In this document: positions 44,475 through 54,400 of the stretch, one piece after another
Numbering within the stretch: position 1 is the stretch's first letter
Layout: the number at the start of each line of letters is the position of its first letter
Assembly (NCBI RefSeq): GCF_013248905.1
Contig: NZ_JABRVS010000001.1
Span: forward strand, 3,782,001-3,846,000
Source of the DNA: Shewanella sp. VB17
GTDB taxonomy: Bacteria; Pseudomonadota; Gammaproteobacteria; Enterobacterales; Shewanellaceae
Direction of reading: 5' to 3'
Length of the DNA: 64,000 nt
Translations under genes and position numbers: made by a program
The notes under the pieces: generated by a model
What the model saw: the letters and a program-made list of their open reading frames with translations, nothing else
Databases searched by the model: none
Told to the model about the DNA's origin: nothing

Positions 44475-46082
44475 ATGACAAAGGTAAAATATCAAATCGA
44501 TAACTGGATTTTCATCCCCCATGAAAATAAGCTCATATTGGGAGAGCAAGAGACACTTATCGATAATCGTTTATCAAATCTTTTATTATTTCTTTGTCAA
44601 CATCCAATGACGATTCTAAGCCGTGACGAACTCATTAACGAAGTTTGGAAGGGATTAATACTCACAGATCAAGTGATCACTCAAGCAATTTTTGAATTAA
44701 GAAAAATTTTAAAAACCAACCAAAAACACCTTCATGGGTATATTATTACCATCCCTAAGCGTGGCTATAAACTCGACATAAAAGTCCAAATAATACCTCA
44801 ACCAATCAATCAAGCGCTACATTTGGAAGATAATTATACGGATAAGGACACTATATGTACGCAAATAAACCAGTACAACATAGAAAATAAGGCTGTAAGT
44901 CAAGATGAAATCACCAATGACACACTAAACAAGATAACAGATGAAACCGAACAAAGCTCTCCAAATACACATAACAGTGCAAGCTTCATTAAGATAAGTC
45001 ATCAGCCAAAAAAAACAGTTAAATTAATCTGGTCAATTGTCATTATCGCCGTCATTTCAAGTACCATCTTGTTGATATTTATTAGTCAATTTTCATTCTT
45101 AAAAATTAATCAACCACTAAACAACAATATCACTACACCCAGCACTGATTTTATTTATAATACGTTAGAGCCAAGATCAATTAATGCAATAATTAAGACT
45201 GATGTAGATTTAAGTGCTGCGCAAATTGAACATGGCATTATATTTAAAGTCGTTGAATACCTCAAGTATAAGCTCAATCTTCCAGTATCTTTCTATGATG
45301 AACCACATAATAATGCCGCAAAAGAGCTGACATTCATAATTACTGAGGAAGATGGCATTCATTATATCAATGTAGAATACTTTAATCGTATCTCACAATC
45401 TCAACATTTAGATCGTAAGTATGAAATTGATAAAACTAACTTAAAGCCAACGATTAAACGTATCCTTAACGATATTCTTATATCGTTAAATGTAAAAGTA
45501 AACCAAGAAAAAATTAATGATTTATTAAGCTCAATACCTAATGAACCTCAAGTATTACTTTATGCACTTGAAGCATTATCTACTCAGAAAACAACACAAG
45601 ATAAATTAAAACCAATTAGCTTAATGAAAAAAGCGTTAAAACTCACCCCAAACAACCCTCATTTGCTCTCAAACAATTATATCTACAGCATGATAGTCAT
45701 CTACCTAGATAAAAGTAGACAAATTCAAAAAGAAGTTAGCAAACTCAATCAGGATTTCGAACACATCATTCCGATTTTAAGTCAGGGAACCCGATCAGAT
45801 AAAGCCAATGAAGCACTGGCCATGAACGCATTATCTAGAGGTCGCCCTATCGATGCCATAAAATACATAACAGACATACCGTATACACAACAAACGGTGA
45901 TCACCTATATACTCAAAGCTAAACTATCAGAAAGCTTAGGCAATCCAGCTTTGGCTGAAGAGTATTATTATCAGGCAATATACGAATCTAAGATGCCAAT
46001 GGTATTGGAAATAGCCGAAAGTTTATTCTTTCACAGCGATCTATCTAAAATGAAAAATAAACTTGAGGCTCAAATCCAGTAG
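44475..46082 (+). CDS. CadC/ToxR-like membrane transcription regulator
   Basis: The 535-residue protein has an OmpR-type winged helix at 1-105 (NWIFIPHENKLILGEQETLI, LTDQVITQAIFELRKILKTN, IPKRGYKLD), a polar linker, one membrane helix at about 182-204 (LIWSIVIIAVISSTILLIFI), and a periplasmic part of over 300 residues ending in TPR-like repeats (LKAKLSESLGNPALAEEYYY). Such proteins bind DNA while sensing a periplasmic signal. The neighbouring genes for solute-binding proteins may be targets or co-sensors. The codon use is AT-rich compared with the pfa genes. Confidence 0.9.
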   Translation: MTKVKYQIDNWIFIPHENKLILGEQETLIDNRLSNLLLFLCQHPMTILSRDELINEVWKGLILTDQVITQAIFELRKILKTNQKHLHGYIITIPKRGYKLDIKVQIIPQPINQALHLEDNYTDKDTICTQINQYNIENKAVSQDEITNDTLNKITDETEQSSPNTHNSASFIKISHQPKKTVKLIWSIVIIAVISSTILLIFISQFSFLKINQPLNNNITTPSTDFIYNTLEPRSINAIIKTDVDLSAAQIEHGIIFKVVEYLKYKLNLPVSFYDEPHNNAAKELTFIITEEDGIHYINVEYFNRISQSQHLDRKYEIDKTNLKPTIKRILNDILISLNVKVNQEKINDLLSSIPNEPQVLLYALEALSTQKTTQDKLKPISLMKKALKLTPNNPHLLSNNYIYSMIVIYLDKSRQIQKEVSKLNQDFEHIIPILSQGTRSDKANEALAMNALSRGRPIDAIKYITDIPYTQQTVITYILKAKLSESLGNPALAEEYYYQAIYESKMPMVLEIAESLFFHSDLSKMKNKLEAQIQ

Positions 46083-46098
46083 AAGTATGCGCTATCTC

Positions 46099-46134
46099 CT
46101 AACCACCTCAAAATTCGTACAATGAGGTGGTTAG
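46099..46134. terminator. Hairpin after the CadC-like gene
   Basis: CTAACCACCTCA pairs perfectly over 12 bp with TGAGGTGGTTAG around a 12-base loop, 16 bases after the stop. There is no T tract on either side, so it may be a terminator of the convergent pair by structure alone. Confidence 0.5.
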
Positions 46135-46189
46135 GGCACACTGAAATATCATTGATTCATAGCAGGCTTTATCATTAACAACCTGATTG

Positions 46190-47020
46190 TTACTTAATAA
46201 TATAACCCCCTCTAAGTGACTCTGCGACGTATTTATCATAATTCCCACTATCTTTTAGTTCTTGCAAACCTTCATTGAACCGTTTAAGCATATCTTTATT
46301 TTTGGCTATTTTTTTTGTTAATATCATATGAAAAGTAGTATTAAAAAATGGCTTTGAATGATGGGTGATTAATTGAGCTTCTTCAGAAAATAATTTGTTA
46401 TTCATTACGTCATAGCCTATTTCAACCGTCAGTGGGATGACGGTGATGCGTTTTTTTATTAACATTTTAAAAAGACGCTCAAGATTTTCTATTCGTGTCA
46501 CCTGTATTTGTCCCGATTTCTCGGCTTTATCAAAGACTGCACCAAAATTAAATCCAATCACAGCTCCCATTGTAATACCGTTTAAATCATCGTAGGTGTT
46601 CCAGTCAAATGGCTCACTTTTCAAATGAAAGAAAACCTTACTGCCACTAAAAATAGTATCGCTATAATAAAAATCTTGTTTAAATTTATCAAACATGCCG
46701 TAGCCAATACTACCATCAATCTGTCCTTCTCTGGATTTCACTTCACCTCGTTTCCATGGCATGAAATGGTACACAACTCGCACCCCTTTTAACGCAAATG
46801 CATCAGATACTATGCGAGAAAACACCCCACCGTATTTTAATTCTTCTGACACAAAAGGTCGCCACTCACCATTGGCCAAATGTATCACCTCTTCAGCAGG
46901 GCTTAACGGCACTATGCTTAGAGAGCAAATAACCACACAAATGCTCCTAAGAAATGGCTTAACCACCCCAAAATTGAACAAGGAACAACCAACGCCATCA
47001 CCTCTAGATTGATTCACCAT
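46190..47020 (-). CDS. Periplasmic solute-binding protein (bacterial family 3)
   Basis: This 276-residue protein has a signal region (FLRSICVVICSLSIVPLSPA) after an N-terminal extension, and the family 3 fold: VIHLANGEWRPFVSEELKYGG, then VVYHFMPWKRGEVKSREGQI, DGSIGYGMF and MLKRFNEGLQELKDSGNYDK. The genuine start may be at a later Met or Val, because 20 residues precede the hydrophobic part. No transporter partner is present. With 42226-42957 it flanks the CadC-like gene region. Confidence 0.87.
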   Translation of the reverse strand: MVNQSRGDGVGCSLFNFGVVKPFLRSICVVICSLSIVPLSPAEEVIHLANGEWRPFVSEELKYGGVFSRIVSDAFALKGVRVVYHFMPWKRGEVKSREGQIDGSIGYGMFDKFKQDFYYSDTIFSGSKVFFHLKSEPFDWNTYDDLNGITMGAVIGFNFGAVFDKAEKSGQIQVTRIENLERLFKMLIKKRITVIPLTVEIGYDVMNNKLFSEEAQLITHHSKPFFNTTFHMILTKKIAKNKDMLKRFNEGLQELKDSGNYDKYVAESLRGGYIIK

Positions 47021-47546
47021 ATTAAGGGGTCTGTTTAATATTAAACATCATGTTTTTCGGTACCCCATATTTGGGACATCCTGTTACCCCTGCAATTTTA
47101 GACATAAACTTAAATTATAAGACGTATTGAGCAACCCGCCAATATCTTAGCGTAAAAACACCTTAACAGCCCAGCATGTCTAACCGCGTCAGAGCTCCTT
47201 GATAGATCCTTAATTCATCATCGATAGCTTCCTGTGGATTATCAACATTAGTATGTCTATATTTATAAACTTGTATCCAAACTGTTACTTTACCTTATTT
47301 GAGCTAACTCACTGCTAGTACAATTTAAACATTAAAGAGATATATCAATACACGCGTAAGCTCAAACTGGTCGGAAGAGAGACAATAAAGTCCCAGGTGA
47401 TTGTGTTGTCACTTAAGGTCAGGTAATCTGCTAAAGTACTCGTTAAAAAACACTGCGCATTAAGATAAAAAGGATTGTTTGCTGTTTTCCTAGTCATAAA
47501 GTCGCAATAAGTCCCAATAGATTATTCACGGATAAATGCTAAATCG
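47021..47546. other. Upstream region of the pfa cluster
   Basis: The 526 bases between a minus-strand gene and pfaR hold the promoter that drives pfaR and perhaps the whole cluster. CCCATATTTGGG near 47063-47074 is a short palindrome that could bind a regulator of either neighbour. No small gene is convincing. Confidence 0.5.
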
Positions 47547-48413
47547 ATGACTGAAGACGCTCCTAAGAAGGTAGCTCCGGCACATATAAATCCGGCTAAA
47601 CGTGCGCGAAGTGCGACAGAAACTCGGCACCGCAATGCCACCACAACACCAGAGATGCGTCGATTTATTCAAGCATCTGATCTGAGTGTATCCCAACTGG
47701 CTAAAGTCCTTAATATTAGCGAAGCGACTACACGTAAATGGCGTAAGCGTAACTCTGTTGCAGATACCTCAAACACGCCTCACAACCTCAATACGACACT
47801 CACTCCCTTGCAAGAATATGTGGTCGTCGGCCTGAGGTACCAGTTAAAGATCCCCTTAGACAGATTATTGGTGGTAACACAGCGCTACATTAACCCCAAT
47901 GTTTCCCGTTCTGGTCTAGCGCGCTGTTTGAAACGCTATGGTGTATCACGCATCCGTGGCATTGAAAGCCCACAGGTTCCCAGACGTTATTTTAACCAGC
48001 TTCCCATTACTCAAGGTAGTGACGTGCAAACTTACACGCTCCACTACGAAACACTCGCTGAGATGTTGGCCTTACCAACACCAGAGAGTCACAATGTGGT
48101 TCAGGTCGTGTCCTTAACGATCCCACCTCAACTCACTAACGAAGACGCTTATTCAATTCTTCTCGGTGTCGATCCTGACAGTGATTGGATCTATTTAGAT
48201 ATTTATAAAGATGGTAATACCCAAGCCACCAACCGATATATCGCCAATGTGTTAACGCATGGGCCGTTTCATCTGCGTAAGTTGCTCGTTCGCAACTACC
48301 ATACCTTTTTACAACGTTTTCCTGGAGCCAGACTTAGTCATACTTCTGCCATGGAATACGTTGAAACTCATAACAAGACACCTGATAATCAGGCACCCAG
48401 TGGAGACTCATAA
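47547..48413 (+). CDS. pfaR: PfaR, regulator of PUFA synthesis, IS481-transposase-like
   Basis: PfaR precedes pfaA in Shewanella-type clusters and activates it. The 288 residues show a helix-turn-helix (LSVSQLAKVLNISEATTRKW then RKRNSVAD) and TTLTPLQEYVVVGLRYQLKI, with VSRSGLARCLKRYGV. That run matches the N-terminal part of IS481-type transposases, and the C-terminal part (WIYLDIYKDGNTQATNRYIA, HLRKLLVRNYHTFLQRF) matches their integrase core, but the catalytic DNG is RNY (Arg249). The stop overlaps the pfaA start (TAATG). Confidence 0.9.
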   Translation: MTEDAPKKVAPAHINPAKRARSATETRHRNATTTPEMRRFIQASDLSVSQLAKVLNISEATTRKWRKRNSVADTSNTPHNLNTTLTPLQEYVVVGLRYQLKIPLDRLLVVTQRYINPNVSRSGLARCLKRYGVSRIRGIESPQVPRRYFNQLPITQGSDVQTYTLHYETLAEMLALPTPESHNVVQVVSLTIPPQLTNEDAYSILLGVDPDSDWIYLDIYKDGNTQATNRYIANVLTHGPFHLRKLLVRNYHTFLQRFPGARLSHTSAMEYVETHNKTPDNQAPSGDS

Positions 48414-51400
48414 TGAGCCAAACCTCTAAATCGTCAAAAAAAATTCCAACGAGTGATACAAAGTCAACACAAGGATCTGCACCCGATCCTAAAGCGGATT
48501 CAAGACTGAATAAACGCCTTAAAGATATGCCTATCGCCATCGTCGGCATGGCCAGTATTTTTGCTAACTCTCGTTACTTAAACAAATTCTGGGATCTCAT
48601 CAGTGAAAAAATTGATGCCATCACAGAACTGCCATCAACACACTGGCAACCAGAAGATTACTTTGACGCCAATAAGAGCACCCCAGATAAGAGTTACTGT
48701 AAACGTGGTGGTTTTTTACCGGATGTCGACTTCAACCCAATGGAATTTGGTCTACCGCCAAACATTCTTGAGCTCACTGATACCTCACAGCTTCTGTCTT
48801 TGATCGTCGCAAAAGAAGTGTTAGCCGATGCTAATCTGCCCGAAGGTTACGACAGAGATAAAATAGGGATCACCCTTGGCGTCGGTGGCGGACAAAAAAT
48901 TAGCCACAGTTTAACAGCCCGCCTTCAATACCCTGTACTAAAAAAAGTATTTAAAAACAGTGGCATTAGTGACACCGATAGCGAAATGTTGATTAAAAAA
49001 TTCCAAGACCAGTATGTCCACTGGGAAGAGAACTCATTCCCTGGCTCTCTCGGAAATGTGATTTCTGGCCGTATTGCCAATCGTTTCGATTTTGGTGGCA
49101 TGAACTGTGTGGTCGATGCTGCCTGTGCTGGCTCACTGGCCGCCATGCGCATGGCACTCAGTGAATTGGTCGATGGCCGCTCTGAGATGATGATAACAGG
49201 CGGTGTATGTACCGATAACTCACCGTCTATGTACATGAGTTTCTCTAAAACCCCTGCATTCACCACGAATGAAACCATTCAACCTTTTGATATAGATTCA
49301 AAAGGCATGATGATTGGCGAAGGCATTGGCATGATTGCGTTAAAGCGTCTTGAAGATGCTGAACGTGACGGTGACCGCATTTACTCTGTTATTAAAGGGG
49401 TCGGATCGTCATCAGATGGTAAATTCAAATCCATCTATGCACCACGCCCTGAAGGCCAAGCAAAGGCACTTAAGCGCGCTTATGATGATGCAGGTTTTGC
49501 CCCCCACACCCTAGGGTTAATTGAAGCCCATGGCACTGGAACGGCAGCGGGTGATGCGGCAGAATTTGCCGGTCTTAGTTCTGTATTTAGTGAAGGTAAT
49601 GACACTAAACAACACATAGCCTTAGGTTCAGTGAAATCACAAATCGGCCATACTAAGTCTACGGCAGGCACAGCGGGTCTGATCAAAGCCTCTTTGGCAC
49701 TGCATCATAAAGTGTTACCGGCGACCATTAATGTCAGTGAGCCGAGTCCAAAACTGGATATCGAAAACTCACCTTTTTACCTTAACACTGAAACTCGCCC
49801 TTGGTTACCTCGTGTTGATGGTACGCCGCGCCGCGCAGGGATAAGCTCCTTTGGGTTTGGTGGCACTAACTTCCATTTTGTGCTCGAAGAGTACCAAAAT
49901 GAGCACAGCCGTATTGACAGCGAAAAGGCAAAATATCGTCAGCGTCAAGTGGCACAAAGTTTCCTTATCAGCGCTGTCGATAACGATGCACTCATAAAAG
50001 AACTCAACATACTTGCAGCATCAGCCACCCAAGCTGAATTCAACGTAAAAGAGGCGGCAGTTCATTATGCCCTACGCGAACTCGATGCTACATCACCGCG
50101 TATTGGCTTTGTGGTTAACACCAATGAAGAGCTGTCAACGTCAATCAAGCAAGCTATTGCTAAACTGGCCAACAAGCATGATCACTCAGCTGTCAATGAC
50201 AGTTGGCAATTGGTAGACGGTACCAGCTACCGCGCTGCAAGTGTTAAAGGTAAAGTGGCTGCACTGTTTGCAGGACAAGGTTCACAGTATCTTAATATGG
50301 GCCGGGATCTCGCTTGTTACTACCCTGAAATACGCCAGCAATTAGTGACTGCAGATAACGTCTTTGCCGCTAATGGCAAAACGCCACTGTCACAAACCTT
50401 GTATCCTAAACCTGTGTTTAATAAAGATGACTTAAAGACGCAAGAAGCGGCATTAACCAACACTGCTAATGCACAAAGTGCCATTGGTGCTATCTCTATG
50501 GGTCAATACGATCTCTTGACTGCTGCAGGCTTTAATGCCGACATGGTTGCTGGCCACAGCTTTGGTGAACTCAGTGCCCTGTGTGCTGCAGGAGTGATCT
50601 CAAGCGATGATTACTACCAATTGGCGTTTGCTCGCGGCCATGCCATGGCAACCAAAGCTGAGCCGAACGCCGGTGAGAGTGAAGCTGATACAGGTGCCAT
50701 GTATGCCATTATCACTAAAAATGCTAGCGATTTAGCCACACTTGAAAGCACGATTGCTAGCTTCGACGGTGTAAAAGTCGCGAACTATAACGCCCCCACC
50801 CAGTCAGTCATTGCAGGCCCTACAATGTCAACGGCTAATGCAGCAAAAGCATTAAGCGAACTGGGTTATAGAGCCATTAACTTACCCGTTTCCGGCGCCT
50901 TCCATACTGAACTTGTGGGTCACGCTCAAGCCCCCTTTGCTAAAGCGATTGATGCAGCTAAATTTACTAAAGCCAGCCGCGCCTTATACTCTAATGCGAC
51001 AGGCACGCTTTATGACAATACCGCAGCTAAAATTAAAGCATCATTCAAACAACATATGTTGCAATCGGTACGTTTTACCACCGAACTGGAATCCATGTAT
51101 GACGCTGGTGCCCGTGTATTTGTGGAGTTTGGCCCTAAAAACATCCTACAAAAACTCGTTCAAAGCACGCTTGCCGCTAACAAGCATGAACTTTGTATTA
51201 TCTCGATAAACCCAAGCCCTAAAGGTAATAGCGATCTTCAGCTTAAACAAGCGGCTATACAGTTAGCCGTTGCAGGGATACAACTGGGTAATGTCGATCC
51301 GTACCAAGCTGATATAGCAAAACCGGCCAAAGCATCACCAATGAATATCACCCTCAATGCAGTCAATCATATTAGCCAATCAACCCGCGCTAAAATGGCT

Positions 51401-54400
51401 AAGTCGTTAGCAACTGGCATGGTGACAAGCTCAACGATTATTGAAGAAAAAATGATTGAAGTTGAAAAAATAGTCGAGAAAATTGTAGAAGTGCCAACGA
51501 TTGTAGAAAAAATTGTGGAGATCGCAGTACCAATGTCTAATGCTCACCCCCAACACGCAACAGAAACACCAATAGTGAAAGAGCCTTCATCAGCGCTCAA
51601 TCATAGTGCACCAACCAACACTGATACACTGACCCACTTTTTTGCCGCGCAGCAACAAGCTGCAGAGCTGCATCAACAGTTTCTAGCGATCCCTCAACAA
51701 TATGGGGCGACCTTCACAAGCTTAATGACGGAGCAAACTAAGTTAGCAGGAAACGGTATCGCCATTCCAGAGAGCCTGCAACGCTCAATGGAGCAATTCC
51801 ATCAGCTTCAAGCACAAACAGTGCAAAGTCACACTCAATTTCTTGAACTGCAAACGGGCAGCAACATTGCCGCACTCGGTCTGCTAAATGGCACGCCAGC
51901 AGCGATCCCCGCTCAGCCGGTACAAACGATGACACAGGCCGCGCCTGCACCTGTAACGCAAACTCCTGCAATAACGTCAGTGGCCGCTCCTATCGTTACC
52001 CACACTCCACAACCAGTAATGCAACATCAAGCAGCGACTGTCGAGCCTATTGCACCTATTGTTCAACCAGCACCCGTTATTAATATCAGTACCGCTAAAA
52101 GCTCACTCAGTGTTGAAAAAGTTCAATCAACGATGTTGGCAGTCGTGGCTGAGAAAACGGGTTACCCAACTGAAATGCTCGAACTTGAGATGGACATGGA
52201 AGCCGATTTAGGGATTGATTCTATCAAACGTGTTGAAATATTAGGCACGGTTCAAGATGAGCTTCCTGCATTACCTGAGCTAAGCCCTGAAGATCTCGCT
52301 GAGTGTCGTACATTAGGTGAAATTGTTGCCTACATGAACAGTAAATTGCCAACTGAAGGCACTCATAACACAACTGCACCAATAGCACCTTCAGCCACCA
52401 CGACTGATGAGCTATCAGCTGAAAAAGTGCAAGCAACCATGATGTCGGTCGTCGCTGACAAAACCGGTTACCCAACTGAAATGCTCGAACTTGAGATGGA
52501 CATGGAAGCCGATTTAGGGATTGATTCTATCAAACGTGTTGAAATATTAGGCACAGTGCAAGATGAGCTTCCTGACTTACCTGAACTAAGCCCTGAAGAT
52601 CTCGCCGAGTGCCGCACATTAGGTGAAATTGTGGCCTACATGAACTCGACATTGGCTAGCAGTGCTGCTGAAAACACCAATAACGCTGCAGCCGCTCCTC
52701 ACATCAGTGCCGCTCCAGTTGTAGCGCATGGATTAAGTGCAGCGCAAATCCAAAGCACCATGATGTCAGTGGTTGCCGACAAAACAGGTTACCCCACTGA
52801 AATGCTAGAATTGAGCATGGATATGGAAGCCGATTTAGGGATTGATTCTATCAAACGTGTTGAGATTTTAGGCACAGTGCAAGACGAATTGCCCGGTCTG
52901 CCTGAGCTAAGCCCTGAAGATCTCGCCGAGTGCCGTACATTAGGTGAAATTGTGGCCTACATGAACTCGACATTGGCTAGCAGTGCTGCTGAAAACACCA
53001 ATAACGCTGCTGCGGCTCATCACATCAGTGCCGCTCCTGTTGTAGCGCATGGATTAAGTGCAGCACAAATCCAAAGCACCATGATGTCAGTGGTTGCCGA
53101 CAAAACCGGTTACCCTACTGAAATGCTAGAATTGAGCATGGATATGGAAGCCGATTTAGGGATTGATTCTATCAAACGTGTTGAGATTTTAGGCACAGTG
53201 CAAGACGAATTGCCCGGTCTGCCTGAGCTAAGCCCTGAAGATCTCGCCGAGTGTCGTACATTAGGTGAAATTGTGGCCTACATGAACTCGACATTGGCTA
53301 GCAGTGCTGCTGAAAACACCAATAACGCTGCAGCGGCTCATCACATCGATGTCGCTCCAGTTGTAGCACATGGATTAAGTGCAGCGCAAATCCAAAGCAC
53401 CATGATGTCAGTGGTTGCCGACAAAACCGGTTACCCCACTGAAATGCTAGAATTGAGCATGGATATGGAAGCCGATTTAGGGATTGACTCTATCAAGCGT
53501 GTTGAAATTTTAGGCACAGTGCAAGATGAACTGCCCGGTTTGCCTGAGCTAAATCCAGAAGATCTCGCCGAATGCCGCACATTAGGTGAAATTGTTAACT
53601 ACATGAACAGTAAGCTTTCAGTCAGTAGCGCTGATGATTCTTCAAATACGAATACTGCTTCAGCAAAACCCTCCCCAATCTCAGCAAAGATGGCTGTAGA
53701 ACTTCCTCCTCACAGTGAGGTGGCGCTAAAAAAGCTTAATGCGGTAGACAAAATGGAAGCTCACTCTTCTGGACAGTTTGCCGCACTTTATTCAAAGAAT
53801 ACCAATATTGTGATCACCGATGACGGTCATAATGCAGGTGTTTTAGCTGAAAAACTGACAAAGATAGGACTCAATGTTGCCGTTGTGCGTCTACCGGAAG
53901 GCAATGCACAATCACCGCTGAGCAGTGATGTCGCCAGCTTCCAGGCAAATAGCACTGATGCAGCAGGAATGACCGCCGTTATTGCTCAAATTGAGCAGCA
54001 ACTCGGTCACATTGGTGGTTTTATCCATCTACAACCTGAAGCTGGAAGTGGCAATCAACAAGATGCTGTCAACCTAAGTGATGATAGTTTCACTCATGTT
54101 AGTCAAGCCTTCCTTTGGGCTAAATTGTTACAACCACAGCTGACGACAACCAGTGAAAAACGCCAATTTTTTATTACTGTTAGCCGTATCGATGGTGGAT
54201 TTGGTTACCTAGACACCAAACAACTGCACAGTGCAGAGCTAAATCAAGCTGCATTGGCAGGGTTAACCAAAACATTAAGCCATGAGTGGCCAAATGTGTT
54301 TTGCCGCGCGTTAGACATCGCTACAGATGTTAATGCTACTGACTTTGCCGACGCGATAACTCTTGAGATTTTCGATGTGCAAACACATCTAGCTGAAGTC

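Noticed and set aside
47063..47074. CCCATATTTGGG palindrome as a defined operator of the pfa cluster
   Set aside because: It is a single short palindrome with no known match and is far from pfaR; too weak to name.
51420..51520. EKIVEKIVE-type repeats in pfaA considered as a separate repeat element
   Set aside because: They are a normal Glu/Lys/Val linker between acyltransferase and carrier domains, without DNA-level identity.
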